Source: Odiellus spinosus
Lineage: Eukaryota > Arthropoda > Arachnida > Opiliones > Phalangiidae
Direction: 5' to 3'
NCBI GenBank assembly: GCA_963920705.1
Contig: OY987226.1
Location: 31,423,686-31,487,685 of the forward strand
DNA: 64,000 bases
In this document: piece by piece, positions 19,866-31,996 of the stretch
Numbering within the stretch: position 1 is the stretch's first letter
How the letters are laid out: each line of letters starts with the position of its first letter
Notes under the pieces: model-generated
The model's database searches: none
Told to the model about the DNA's origin: nothing
Seen by the model: the letters and a program-made list of their open reading frames with translations, nothing else
Made by a program: the position numbers and the translations under genes

Positions 19866-22800
19866 GAAACTTCTGGCCCGGCTGAATCTTACTTCTGGCC
19901 CCGGGGCTGAAACTTTCTCCTGGCCCCGGGGCTGAAACTTTCTGCTGGCCAGGGGGCTGGAACTTTCTCCTGGCCCAGGGGGCTGGAACTTTCTCCTGGC
20001 CCAGGGGGCTGGAACTTTCTCCTGGCCCAGGGGGCTGGAACTTTCTCCTGGCCCAGGGGGCTGGAACTTTCTCCTGGCCCAGGGGGCTGAAACTTTCTCC
20101 TGGCCCAGGGGGCTGAAACTTTCTCCTGGCCCAGGGGGCTGAAACTTTCTCCTGGCCCAGGGGGCTGAAACTTTCTCCTGGCCCAGGGGGCTGAAACTTT
20201 CTCCTGGCCCAGGGGGCTGAAACTTTCTCCTGGCCCAGGGGGCTGAAACTTTCTCCTGGCCCAGGGGGCTGAAACTTTCTCCTGGCCCAAGGGCTGAAAC
20301 TTTATTCTGGCCCAAGGGCTGAAACTTTATTCTGGCCCAAGGGCTGAAACTTTATTCTGGCCCAAGGGCCGAAACTTTATTCTGGCCCAAGGGCCGAAAC
20401 TTTATTCTGGCCCAAGGGCCGAAACTTTATTCTGGCCCAAGCGCCGAAACTTTATTCTGGCCCAAGGGCTGAAACTTTATTCTGGCCCAAGGGCTGAAAC
20501 TTTATTCTGGCCCAAGGGCTGAAACTTTATTCTGGCCCAAGGGCTGAAACTTTATTCTGGCCCAAGGGCTGAAACTTTATTCTGGCCCAAGGGCTGAAAC
20601 TTTATTCTGGCCCAAGGGCTGAAACTTTATTCTGGCCCAAGGGCTGAAACTTTATTCTGGCCCAAGGGCTGAAACTTTATTCTGGCCCAAGGGCTGAAAC
20701 TTTATTCTGGCCCAAGGGCTGAAACTTTATTCTGGCCCAAGGGCTGAAACTTTATTCTGGCCCAAGGGCTGAAACTTTATTCTGGCCCAAGGGCTGAAAC
20801 TTTATTCTGGCCCAAGGGCTGAAACTTTATTCTGGTCCAAGGACTGAAACTTTATTCTGGTCCAAGGGCTGAAACTTTATTCTGGTCCAAGGGCTGAAAC
20901 TTTATTCTGGTCCAAGGGCTGAAACTTTATTCTGGCCCAAGGGCTGAAACTTTATTCTGGCCCAAGGGCTGAAACTTTATTCTGGCCCAAGGGCTGAAAC
21001 TTTATTCTGGCCCAAGGGCTGAAACTTTATTCTGGCCCAAGGGCTGAAACTTTATTCTGGCCCAAGGGCTGAAACTTTATTCTGGCCCAAGGGCTGAAAC
21101 TTTATTCTGGCCCAAGGGCTGAAACTTTATTCTGGCCCAAGGGCTGAAACTTTATTCTGGCCCAAGGGCTGAAACTTTATTCTGGCCCAAGGGCTGAAAC
21201 TTTATTCTGGCCCAAGGGCTGAAACTTTATTCTGGCCCAAGGGCTGAAACTTTATTCTGGCCCAAGGGCTGAAACTTTATTCTGGCCCAAGGGCTGAAAC
21301 TTTATTCTGGCCCAAGGGCTGAAACTTTATTCTGGCCCAAGGGCTGAAACTTTATTCTGGCCCAAGGGCTGAAACTTTATTCTGGCCCAAGGGCTGAAAC
21401 TTTATTCTGGCCCAAGGGCTGAAACTTTATTCTGGCCCAAGGGCTGAAACTTTATTCTGGCCCAAGGGCTGAAACTTTATTCTGGCCCAAGGGCTGAAAC
21501 TTTATTCTGGCCCAAGGGCTGAAACTTTATTCTGGCCCAAGGGCTGAAACTTTATTCTGGCCCAAGGGCTGAAACTTTATTCTGGCCCAAGGGCTGAAAC
21601 TTTATTCTGGCCCAAGGGCTGAAACTTTATTCTGGCCCAAGGGCTGAAACTTTATTCTGGCCCAAGGGCTGAAACTTTATTCTGGCCCAAGGGCTGAAAC
21701 TTTATTCTGGCCCAAGGGCTGAAACTTTATTCTGGCCCATGGGCTGAAACTTTATTCTGGCCCAAGGGCTGAAACTTTATTCTGGCCCAAGGGCTGAAAC
21801 TTTATTCTGGCCCAAGGGCTGAAACTTTATTCTGGCCCAAGGGCTGAAACTTTATTCTGGCCCAAGGGCTGAAACTTTATTCTGGCCCAAGGGCTGAAAC
21901 TTTATTCTGGCCCAAGGGCTGAAACTTTATTCTGGCCCAAGGGCTGAAACTTTCTCCTGGCCCAGGGGGCTGAAACTCTATTCTGGCCCAAGGGCTGAAA
22001 CTCTATTCTGGCCCAAGGGCTGAAACTTTATTCTGGCCCAAGGGCTGAAACTTTATTCTGGCCCAAGGGCTGAAACTTTATTCTGGCCCAAGGGCTGAAA
22101 CTTTATTCTGGCCCAAGGGCTGAAACTTTATTCTGGCCCAAGGGCTGAAACTTTATTCTGGCCCAAGGGCTGAAACTTTATTCTGGCCCAAGGGCTGAAA
22201 CTTTATTCTGGCGCAAGGGCTGAAACTTTATTCTGGCCCAAGGGCTGAAACTTTATTCTGGCCCAAGGGCTGAAACTTTATTCTGGCCCAAGGGCTGAAA
22301 CTTTATTCTGGCCCAAGGGCTGAAACTTTATTCTGGCCCAAGGGCTGAAACTTTATTCTGGCCCAAGGGCTGAAACTTTATTCTGGCCCAAGGGCTGAAA
22401 CTTTATTCTGGCCCAAGGGCTGAAACTTTATTCTGGCCCAAGGGCTGAAACTTTATTCTGGCCCAAGGGCTGAAACTTTATTCTGGCCCAAGGGCTGAAA
22501 CTTTATTCTGGCCCAAGGGCTGAAACTTTATTCTGGCCCAAGGGCTGAAACTTTATTCTGGCCCAAGGGCTGAAACTTTATTCTGGCCCAAGGGCTGAAA
22601 CTTTATTCTGGCCCAAGGGCTGAAACTTTATTCTGGCCCAAGGGCTGAAACTTTATTCTGGCCCAAGGGCTGAAACTTTATTCTGGCCCAAGGGCTGAAA
22701 CTTTATTCTGGCCCAAGGGCTGAAACTTTATTCTGGCCCAAGGGCTGAAACTTTATTCTGGCCCAAGGGCTGAAACTTTATTCTGGCCCAAGGGCTGAAA

Positions 22801-25800
22801 CTTTATTCTGGCCCAAGGGCTGAAACTTTATTCTGGCCCAAGGGCTGAAACTTTATTCTGGCCCAAGGGCTGAAACTTTATTCTGGCCCAAGGGCTGAAA
22901 CTTTATTCTGGCCCAAGGGCTGAAACTTTATTCTGGCCCAAGGGCTGAAACTTTATTCTGGCCCAAGGGCTGAAACTTTATTCTGGCCCAAGGGCTGAAA
23001 CTTTATTCTGGCCCAAGGGCTGAAACTTTATTCTGGCCCAAGGGCTGAAACTTTATTCTGGCCCAAGGGCTGAAACTTTATTCTGGCCCAAGGGCTGAAA
23101 CTTTATTCTGGCCCAAGGGCTGAAACTTTATTCTGGCCCAAGGGCTGAAACTTTATTCTGGCCCAAGGGCTGAAACTTTATTCTGGCCCAAGGGCTGAAA
23201 CTTTATTCTGGCCCAAGGGCTGAAACTTTATTCTGGCCCAAGGGCTGAAACTTTATTCTGGCCCAAGGGCTGAAACTTTATTCTGGCCCAAGGGCTGAAA
23301 CTTTATTCTGGCCCAAGGGCTGAAACTTTATTCTGGCCCAAGGGCTGAAACTTTATTCTGGCCCAAGGGCTGAAACTTTATTCTGGCCCAAGGGCTGAAA
23401 CTTTATTCTGGCCCAAGGGCTGAAACTTTATTCTGGCCCAAGGGCTGAAACTTTATTCTGGCCCAAGGGCTGAAACTTTATTCTGGCCCAAGGGCTGAAA
23501 CTTTATTCTGGCCCAAGGGCTGAAACTTTATTCTGGCCCAAGGGCTGAAACTTTATTCTGGCCCAAGGGCTGAAACTTTATTCTGGCCCAAGGGCTGAAA
23601 CTTTATTCTGGCCCAAGGGCTGAAACTTTATTCTGGCCCAAGGGCTGAAACTTTATTCTGGCCCAAGGGCTGAAACTTTATTCTGGCCCAAGGGCTGAAA
23701 CTTTATTCTGGCCCAAGGGCTGAAACTTTATTCTGGCCCAAGGGCTGAAACTTTATTCTGGCCCAAGGGCTGAAACTTTATTCTGGCCCAAGGGCTGAAA
23801 CTTTATTCTGGCCCAAGGGCTGAAACTTTATTCTGGCCCAAGGGCTGAAACTTTATTCTGGCCCAAGGGCTGAAACTTTATTCTGGCCCAAGGGCTGAAA
23901 CTTTATTCTGGCCCAAGGGCTGAAACTTTATTCTGGCCCAAGGGCTGAACCTTTATTCTGGCCCAAGGGCTGAAACTTTATTCTGGCCCAAGGGCTGAAA
24001 CTTTATTCTGGCCCAAGGGCTGAAACTTTATTCTGGCCCAAGGGCTGAAACTTTATTCTGGCCCAAGGGCTGAAACTTTATTCTGGCCCAAGGGCTGAAA
24101 CTTTATTCTGGCCCAAGGGCTGAAACTTTATTCTGGCCCAAGGGCTGAAACTTTATTCTGGGCCAAGGGCTGAAACTTTATTCTGGCCGAAGGGCTGAAA
24201 CTTTATTCTGGCCCAAGGGCTGAAACTTTATTCTGGCCCAAGGGCTGAAACTTTATTCTGGCCCAAGGGTTGAAACTTTATTCTGGCCCAAGGGTTGAAA
24301 CTTTATTCTGGCCCAAGGGTTGAAACTTTATTCTGGCCCAAGGGCTGAAACTTTATTCTGGCCCAAGGGCTGAAACTTTATTCTGGCCCAAGGGCTGAAA
24401 CTTTATTCTGGCCCAAGGGCTGAAACTTTATTCTGGCCCAAGGGCTGAAACTCTATTCTGGCCCAAGGGCTGAAACTTTATTCTGGCCCAAGGGCTGAAA
24501 CTTTATTCTGGCCCAAGGGCTGAAACTTTATTCTGGCCCAAGGGCTGAAACTTTATTCTGGCCCAAGGGCTGAAACTTTATTCTGGCCCAAGGGCTGAAA
24601 CTTTATTCTGGCCCAAGGGCTGAAACTTTATTCTGGCCCAAGGGCTGAAACTTTATTCTGGCCCAAGGGCTGAAACTTTATTCTGGCCCAAGGGCTGAAA
24701 CTTTATTCTGGCCCAAGGGCTGAAACTTTATTCTGGCCCAAGGGCTGAAACTTTATTCTGGCCCAAGGGCTGAAACTTTATTCTGGCCCAAGGGCTGAAA
24801 CTTTATTCTGGCCCAAGGGCTGAAACTTTATTCTGGCCCAAGGGCTGAAACTTTATTCTGGCCCAAGGGCTGAAACTTTATTCTGGCCCAAGGGCTGAAA
24901 CTTTATTCTGGCCCAAGGGCTGAAACTTTATTCTGGCCCAAGGGCTGAAACTTTATTCTGGCCCAAGGGCTGAAACTTTATTCTGGCCCAGGGGCTGAAA
25001 CTTTATTCTGGCCCAGGGGCTGAAACTTTATTCTGGCCCAAGGGCTGAAACTTTATTCTGGCCCAAGGGCTGAAACTTTATTCTGGCCCAAGGGCTGAAA
25101 CTTTATTCTGGCCCAAGGGCTGAAACTTTATTCTGGCCCAAGGGCTGAAACTTTATTCTGGCCCAAGGGCTGAAACTTTATTCTGGCCCAAGGGCTGAAA
25201 CTTTATTCTGGCCCAAGGGCTGAAACTTTATTCTGGCCCAAGGGCTGAAACTTTATTCTGGCCCAAGGGCTGAAACTTTATTCTGGCCCAAGGGCTGAAA
25301 CTTTATTCTGGCCCAAGGGCTGAAACTTTATTCTGGCCCAAGGGCTGAAACTTTATTCTGGCCCAAGGGCTGAAACTTTATTCTGGCCCAAGGGCTGAAA
25401 CTTTATTCTGGCCCAAGGGCTGAAACTTTATTCTGGCCCAAGGGCTGAAACTTTATTCTGGCCCAAGGGCTGAAACTTTATTCTGGCCCAAGGGCTGAAA
25501 CTTTATTCTGGCCCAAGGGCTGAAACTTTATTCTGGCCCAAGGGCTGAAACTTTATTCTGGCCCAAGGGCTGAAACTTTATTCTGGCCCAAGGGCTGAAA
25601 CTTTATTCTGGCCCAAGGGCTGAAACTTTATTCTGGCCCAAGGGCTGAAACTTTATTCTGGCCCAAGGGCTGAAACTTTATTCTGGCCCAAGGGCTGAAA
25701 CTTTATTCTGGCCCAAGGGCTGAAACTTTATTCTGGCCCAAGGGCTGAAACTTTATTCTGGCCCAAGGGCTGAAACTTTATTCTGGCCCAAGGGCTGAAA

Positions 25801-26075
25801 CTTTATTCTGGCCCAAGGGCTGAAACTTTATTCTGGCCCAAGGGCTGAAACTTTATTCTGGCCCAAGGGCTGAAACTTTATTCTGGCCCAAGGGCTGAAA
25901 CTTTATTCTGGCCCAAGGGCTGAAACTTTATTCTGGCCCCTGGGGTGAAACCTGTTTAGGTCCGGGGGCTGAAACTTTCCTCTGGCCCCGGGGGCTGAAA
26001 CTTTTTTTCTCGTCCGGGGGCTGAAACGTTTTTTTCTGAGCCGAGGGCTGAAACCTTTTTCTGGCCCGGCTGAAT
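19866..26075. repeat. main 25/26-bp satellite array, about 6.2 kb
   Basis: 19880-20285 is a 26-bp version ('ctcctggcccagggggctgaaacttt'). 20285-25940 is a highly homogeneous 25-bp version, 'attctggcccaagggctgaaacttt', about 226 copies. Variants cluster (for example 'ggtccaag' near 20836-20925), indicating local unequal exchange. Every 25-bp unit reads AATAAAG on the minus strand. No spacers separate the units, so it is not CRISPR. Confidence 0.97.
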
Positions 26076-26156
26076 CTTATTATTATTATTATTAATATTG
26101 TTATTATTATTATTAAGAAGGGGGTGGCCGGACAGATCCGGCCAAGCACGTCGAAT
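26076..26156 (-). repeat. truncated LINE 3' UTR with TTA microsatellite
   Basis: 'ttattattattattattaatattg' repeats followed by 'aagaagggggtggccggac' and 'aagcacgtcgaa', the LINE 3' UTR and tail seen at 19329 and 26457. It is cut immediately after 'cgtcga' and joins straight to another satellite array. Confidence 0.75.
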
Positions 26157-26455
26157 GAAACTTTCTCTTGGCCCGGGGACTGAAACTTTCTCATGGCCCT
26201 GGGGACTGAAACTTTCTTCTGGCCCTGTAGCTAAAACTTTCTTCCGGCCCTGTAGCTGAAACTTTCTTCCGGCCCTGTAGCTGAAACTTTCTTCTGGCCC
26301 TGTAGCTGAAACTTTCTTCTGGCCCTGTAGCTGAAACTTTCTTCTGGCCCTGTAGCTGAAACTTTCTTCTGGCCCTGTAGCTGAAACTTTCTTCTGGCCC
26401 GGGGACTGAAACGTTTTTTTCTGACCCGGGGGCTGAATCTTCTGGCCCGGCTGAA
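26157..26455. repeat. 25-bp satellite array C
   Basis: About 11 units of the 'cttctggccctgtagctgaaacttt' form, the same variant as array A, ending in the same 'acccgggggctgaatcttc' border block before the LINE tail. Arrays A and C are therefore copies of one border type. Confidence 0.93.
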
Positions 26456-26456
26456 T

Positions 26457-27143
26457 CGTATTATTATTAAGAGGGGGTGGCCGGACAGATCCGGCCAAGC
26501 ACGTCGACTAGTAATCCATTGTACAGCTCCCAGACAACTTATGACTTAAACAGTCTGTGTTGAAGCGAAGAATTTGCTTCACCGGGATGTCAGAAACCTC
26601 ATGGGTTTCTATTTGATGCTCAAACCTCTCAGCCGAGTAGTTACCACAGCTGCACAGAACATGGGAGGTTTCAACAGCAAGGCACGCCCTGCAGAGTGGA
26701 TCGTCCCTAATACCAATCAGGTGGATGTGCCTGTTGAGTTGACAGTGTCCAGTTATTAGACCACTAACCAATCGAGTACTAGGCCTAGAGAGCGCGAGTA
26801 AATACCTCGCTCTTTGCTTAGTCGGACCAAGGATGAATTCCTTGGTTTGTCTTTGACCATCCATCTCCAACCAAAGTCTTAGTTGGTGGTCAGTCATGAC
26901 TTTACGGAATTTTTTTCGCACCATGCCAATCGGTAGAGGAGCAGTGGGTTGTGTTGGAGGGTCATTGAACGAAACTAAATAATCTCCACATTCATTTGAA
27001 ATCGCCTTTTCTATTCGAATATTACATTTTTCTACGTCACTAATGATGAAATAATTGAAAAAGTAAATTTTTTGGAAGAAAGATTTTCCAAAGCAGAAAC
27101 TATAAAAGGCTATCGTCGCTTTCATACGTTTGTTCCTTTGAAC
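26457..27143 (-). pseudogene. LINE ORF2 C-terminus
   Basis: Minus-strand frame (coding 27125 to 26508) with the end of a jockey/R1-like LINE protein: WLEMDGQRQTKEFILGPTK, RYLLALSRPSTRLVSGLITGH, NRHIHLIGIRDDPLCRAC and SHVLCSCGNYSAERFE. This is the CxxC..H..C cysteine motif after RNase H. A ~50-bp 3' UTR and short (TAA)n tail follow at 26459-26470. The upstream RT is missing because a P-like transposon is inserted at 27144. The first ~45 residues of the frame do not look LINE-like. Confidence 0.85.
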
Positions 27144-27400
27144 CGCTGCCTACGTTAATCAAGGCCCGTGCGCGGTGTTCTCGAGGGGGCGACTTTTAGG
27201 AAACGTGACTTCTTGTTTTCTCTTTATTTTACCGTGAGATGGCACTCCGAGCTGTACCGAAATAAGGGAAAATCTATTAATTTGGAAATATTAAGGCGGT
27301 AATTTCAAGGGGGCATCCATAAACATATTATTGTTTATTAAAACTAGTTGATTTTAATGTTTTTGATGATAATAAAAGTAGTTTAAATGGAAGAAACCTT

Positions 27401-27521
27401 ATACCCTCTTCAGACGAGGCGAAATTAGCCTTCTCAGTTCAATAAAACTCGGTTAAGTGTGATTAAACCACGGTTAAATCTGATTAAACAAGCTAGTTAC
27501 GCCTCGTCTGAAAAGGGTATT
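27401..27521. mobile_element. ~120-bp MITE with TA duplication
   Basis: The arms 'taccctcttcagacgaggcg' and 'cgcctcgtctgaaaagggta' are near-perfect inverted repeats, with TA at both borders, as for Tc1/mariner-type MITEs. It lies in the 3' part of the P-like transposon. Confidence 0.7.
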
Positions 27522-27619
27522 AGAAATTTTATTTAAAAGTATTTAAAATGAAAGAAACCATAAAAATTTAAATTGTAAAATCTTTATTAGGAATTATTTT
27601 CTTGTGTAAGGTAATTAAA

Positions 27620-27955
27620 TTATACTTTCAATACTTTCCTGGATAACGGTTTAGAATTAAGAGTTTTCTTAATTTCTTCCCGATCCGAGATATCACGAGC
27701 ATGATTGTGTAACAGTGGCTTTAAATATTTTGAAAGTAACAATTTAATTAAATTTTCATTGCCTGGACAGTGGCATTTTAGAGGTTTTATAAAATGTGGG
27801 AAAATTATTTCGCAGTATGTTGCTAGTACTAGGCAATTCGGTAATACATTAATTGAATTTTGGGCAAAATCTGTTACAATTGTTTTAAGGGAAATAAAAA
27901 GACGGCTGGGGTACCGTAGACCCCCATTGTCTTGAGCTTTAATGAACTTTGGCAA
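27620..27955 (-). pseudogene. P-like transposase, C-terminal piece
   Basis: DNGGLRYPSRLFISLKTIV matches the 'GGL.YPS' block near the end of P/THAP9-type transposases. The C-terminal stretch (KYLKPLLHNHARD, SKPLSRKVLKV) also has the family's closing pattern. It follows the piece at 27999-28740 on the same strand; the two are separated by a frameshift near 27960. Confidence 0.65.
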
Positions 27956-27998
27956 TGGTGAGTTCGAGACTGGATGGGTTAGCTTCTCTACACAGTTA

Positions 27999-28740
27999 TC
28001 ACATTCGGAATGCTCTTCTGCGACTCTTAACTAAATATCCACCAATTAATGCAATTGTGCAGTTGCTTATGGTTACAGTACAACCATCTGAAATTATGAA
28101 AGTTTTAGAATTCGACACGAGACATCTGATTAGACAAATATTTAACATTTTACCTTTTTCTGTAACATTCTCCATCATCTCCAAAAGTTTCCGAAGGAAC
28201 GATGAAAGATGAGTTTTCATTTCTTCAGCCTGGGCCACAACTGAGAGATCTCTGTTTTCTTTGCGCTTTTCAATTTGGTTCCTGGTATTATTACCGTAAA
28301 TTTTTGAAACTTCAATATTGTTTCCACGGCTTGCGTTGCAATATGTGGACGCTTTTAAGATTCCAATCTGAAGGGCTTGCTCGAGGCCCAAAGAGCATGA
28401 CCTTGCGTCCATGCAATCGTTAAAACCACCACTTCTTCTTAGCTTGCTGAAGCTTTCTTCAATAGTGTCGCTTGATAATTTTCGGGTTAGCACAAAATGA
28501 AACCCAATTTCTAGCAAATGTTTAGTTACTGCTATTGTAGATTTTGTAGTCATTACCAAGGCTTCGTACGTTTCATCAGTGAATCGTTCGGTTTTTAATG
28601 TTGCATGGGTTTGAATCCCTTCGATGAACACGAGGAAGTCATTTTCAAGCTGGATACGTTCATTTTTTCGTCGTGGAGTTTCCAATTCTTCGCGATGTTT
28701 TTTGCGGGATCTTTCTAAAGTTCTGCAAAGACAAAATTTG
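27999..28740 (-). pseudogene. P-like (THAP9-type) transposase, middle-C part
   Basis: Cut-and-paste transposase fragment. FTDETYEALVMTTKSTIAV precedes LTRKLSSDTIEESFSKLRRS, GGFNDC and the QALQIGILKAS block. This is the P-superfamily signature 'L...L.QD..E..FS..R..GG.N'. A good 3' splice acceptor (TTTTGTCTTTGCAG, minus strand, about 28724-28737) precedes the exon. RNase-H-like catalytic residues further upstream are not found. Confidence 0.75.
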
Positions 28741-30033
28741 TAACAGTTTCTTTATTAATCCTAAATGAGGTAGACTTAAATAGAAACTGGGGATATTTCC
28801 GTTAACCGACCCCCACTAAATAACGATGGTCATAGACTATTTAGGGCCTGGGGAGTTCAGAAAAAATAATAAAAAAAATCTCTGGCCACAGGAAGTTTGA
28901 GAAAACCTTATTTGAAAATTTGAAATTCCCATGCTAAAGGAATCGATAAAAAAATCACTTCGTTATAGGGTTGCATTCTCCCTTTAAATCGTGACGCGAA
29001 TGATCGTTTAATATTGATTGTTTATGGAAAATTCGTAAGTGAAATATTGTTGGACCAAACTATTAATTAGCCCGAGAAACGATCGCCAAAAATTGGTCAA
29101 TTTGGGCGTTTGTTTTGAGGAAAATGATAATAATCCCTGTTCGAGAGGGAGTCGTAAATTTCTTAATTTGACAAATCGAAACTACGTTTCTTTCGATTTC
29201 CGAAACGTGGAAAAGAAATCAAAAGTCGTAGAGAAACGGATTAAGGGTTGGGTAAATATCAATAGCGACGCTCGATACTCGCCAATGTTTAATTAGCAAT
29301 CGAGAACGCGTTAATTTTGCATTCCACCAAGAGAGAGATAATGAATTGACTTCGTTGAAAGGAGGTTTCCATTCAACCGAATCTCATGGGACCGAATCCC
29401 ATTCGTCCGAAAAATTCTAGCTGAAATTTGAAAAATCTAGCCCAACGGCGGGTTTCGATTGAATAAGAATTTGATTGAAAAAAATTATTTATATATATGT
29501 AGCGTTACTTTATAAGCGGAAAGAAATATGTTATACTTCGACGGGGTTTTCGTCTTACCGTTGTCTAGTGATACTAGGTATACTAGCAGTAAATCTTGTT
29601 TCGAGTCCCCGTCGATGAAGGTAAGTTTCCAAAATATATAATTTGAAATTTGTTCGTAAACACACCACGTTAAATCGATAATAATATAGACTGGTGATCA
29701 CTAAAGCCTTAGCGTCGTCGACTCCAAAAATTATCATAAAACATAAAAATAAAGTTTCATTAAATGTTTATTCTGTAAAATTAACATATTTTAATTTAAA
29801 ATTATAGCTTACCCATTAAATAGCAAGCCATATTTGCGGCCGCTACACCCCTAGGCCATACTCTCCCCAAGCAGCTGGGCAAAAATGGTTTCTGGAAAAT
29901 CCGGCTAAAACGCAACGCGCGGGGAAAAGCTCGCAGCGCTCGCGGTGAGGGAATTTGGCAACTTAAATTGCCAAACGAAAAATAAAAATCAGTTCCGCGA
30001 ACGGGCCTTGATTAACGTAGGCAGCGTTTGAAC

Positions 30034-30837
30034 TCAATCCAAATTCAAACAGGGCCATTTTCCTCGATTTAAGAGGATATTGCGTTAGAAACATTATTGC
30101 TGGTGTACATGGAAAAAAAGCTATATTGGAAGAATGAAGGAGTTTTCAAATTAATTTCGAGATTATTTTGTTTCATTTATGTAGCCTCTATTCCAATAAT
30201 TATTATTGGCCACTTAATAAAGATGAAAGCTGTGTCTTACCAGAAAACATAACATTTAATTCAAAATCCTATATCTTTGGTGTCGCTTGGGAACACAATA
30301 AATATTTGGAGGATCAAATAATTAGGGATCTTCTACGAGTACTGGTTGAGGACCTGGATCAATGCAAATATTGACCCATCTCGAAAATTTCAATATGTTG
30401 TGATCCAGATTAAACTCATTCGTTGCTAGCACTATTTGACTTTAAAATTTTAAATAAAAAATACATAGTTTTATCATAATATGAATATTAGCATAATTTA
30501 ACATAATTATGCCTTTTTCACTACGGACTACGTAAGCCTAAAGTGTCCTTCCTCCATGGTAATTGTACCTTATTACATATCAAAAATTTAAACCCATTTC
30601 CCCTAAGACTACCTTTATTGGGGCTTATAAGCAGACGAAAGTGAAAATAAGTTCTAGGATATAGCTTAATTGCGGCATACTTATGTTTAATTAAAATAGT
30701 ATGGGTTTTAACAATCTGCTTTCTGAGTGCTGACAATTGAACGTGGAACAATCTATAGGATTTGTTTGGGGCACGATAGTCAAGTTTTCAAGCACTCGCA
30801 CATATCTAATGAATATATTAGTTCTTATGGCTCACTT

Positions 30838-30875
<38 letters not shown>

Positions 30876-31586
30876 CATTTTTCCCTGTCCTTATCTGTCT
30901 GCCAAATCCCTCAATTAGTTGCAAACTTGCTGAAATTAAATTGATGGTAATATGAGATATAGCAGGATAGCACACTGAATGATGTGATCTATCTTATCTA
31001 TATATTTCCAAATCGATGGACGGGGCCCGTAATGATCTTTGTTTAGAGGGCTGCAAAATGATAAAAACTCAATGCCAATGCCGGCCAACTCCAACGGTAA
31101 ATGTTTTATAAACGCTACTGCCACCCTAACGCCATTGTAAATCTTCGCAAAGCCTCCTAACTACCATACTAAAAACAAAAGAAAATGTAATCCCTGCCAA
31201 AGCCAATTAATAAGTTTCACTAGATTCCCACTCAACGTAATCCGCTAGGCTAAAACTGACATTGATTAACCTAAAATGGTTAAGTTTGTTGAGTAAAAAT
31301 TTTGGTGAGAGAGACGTATATAGGCCACGTTTTTACCACCACTTCTTCACCCCGCAATGGCTCGATGCAGTGTCTTATTGCTATCAGCCCTTGCCTGATG
31401 CAATCAGCAGGAAGTGGCAACGCCATTATAATTTTTATGATTTTTCTAGGGAATCCAGAACGAGATTACCTAGAACCACATCTACATGGTAAACTCGAGC
31501 AAAGGGATCCACACTAACCCAGCGTTATATAGCCCAATGGACGTAAAATAATCACAAATAATGAAAATGTAATTCATTATGTAGGA
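30034..31586. other. no recognisable gene; 37-nt T run
   Basis: AT-rich. A run of 37 T at 30839-30875 could be a poly(A) tail of a minus-strand retroinsertion, but I recognise no body. Short open frames at 30168-30374 and 31262-31492 lack known motifs. Confidence 0.4.
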
Positions 31587-31996
31587 CAGGGGTCCCTGGC
31601 CAACCTTTTCGGCTCAAGGGCCAAATTCGAAAATTCCAATTTGATCCCAGGCCGCATGCATCAATAAAATTTGCATTAGGAAGTTTCAAACCACTCTTCA
31701 TTCAATGAGCAATAATTCGTACCACGTAAACTTTGTGAAGAGAATCAGACGATGCAAAGCAACGACCAGTGCAGAAAAAAAGCTTTCCTAATTATTGAGA
31801 CCTCATAAGAGGGAAAATTCAAGGTTACTATGCCGCAGTTCGCCGAAGACAATCGCCTTACGAAATTTCCTTTATACTCAAAAACTCGAATTCGAATTTG
31901 CTTAAAATTTGCCGCGGGCCGCAAAACCATTAAGGATAGATTACGATCGCGCGCCACAATTTTAAACACGGCGGGCCACGTGTTGGGCTACCCCTG
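31587..31996. mobile_element. hAT MITE (410 bp) with 8-bp TSD
   Basis: Ends CAGGGGTCCCTGGCC and a right end closing GGGCTACCCCTG, flanked by the perfect 8-bp duplication ATGTAGGA at 31579-31586 and 31997-32004. The 'gcgggccgc' subterminal motif near 31911 resembles other CAGGGG-type hAT MITEs. It sits at the 3' end of the surviving Helitron coding sequence. Confidence 0.9.

Larger units (their letters stand above)
27144..30026 (-). mobile_element. P-like DNA transposon, 2,883 bp, 7-bp TSD
   Basis: Ends CGCTGCCTACGTTAATCAAG and its reverse complement form ~25-bp TIRs with later mismatches. They are flanked by TTTGAAC at 27137-27143 and 30027-30033. It contains a minus-strand P-superfamily (THAP9-like) transposase remnant and an internal TA-flanked MITE. 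The right half (28740-30026) has no convincing exon, so it is probably a degraded copy without its THAP domain. Confidence 0.82.

Noticed and set aside
18718-20315. Long open frames encoding repeated GPEESFSY/GQKKVSA-type peptides
   Set aside because: They are by-products of 25/26-bp units lacking stops. All three phases are used in turn and no start context or homology supports them.
19866-25975. CRISPR array
   Set aside because: The 25/26-bp units are contiguous with no unique spacers, the sequence is eukaryotic and there are no cas genes. It is a satellite.
25928-26498. Open frames with similar repeated peptides
   Set aside because: Same satellite artefact, fused to LINE 3' UTR sequence.
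29540-29620. tRNA-like sequence ('gttgtctagtgatactagg', 'gtttcgagtcc')
   Set aside because: Box-like words are present but the T-stem and acceptor do not pair, and it lies in a degraded P-like transposon.
30727-30955. Open frames with poly-Phe
   Set aside because: Created by the 37-T run; no coding evidence.
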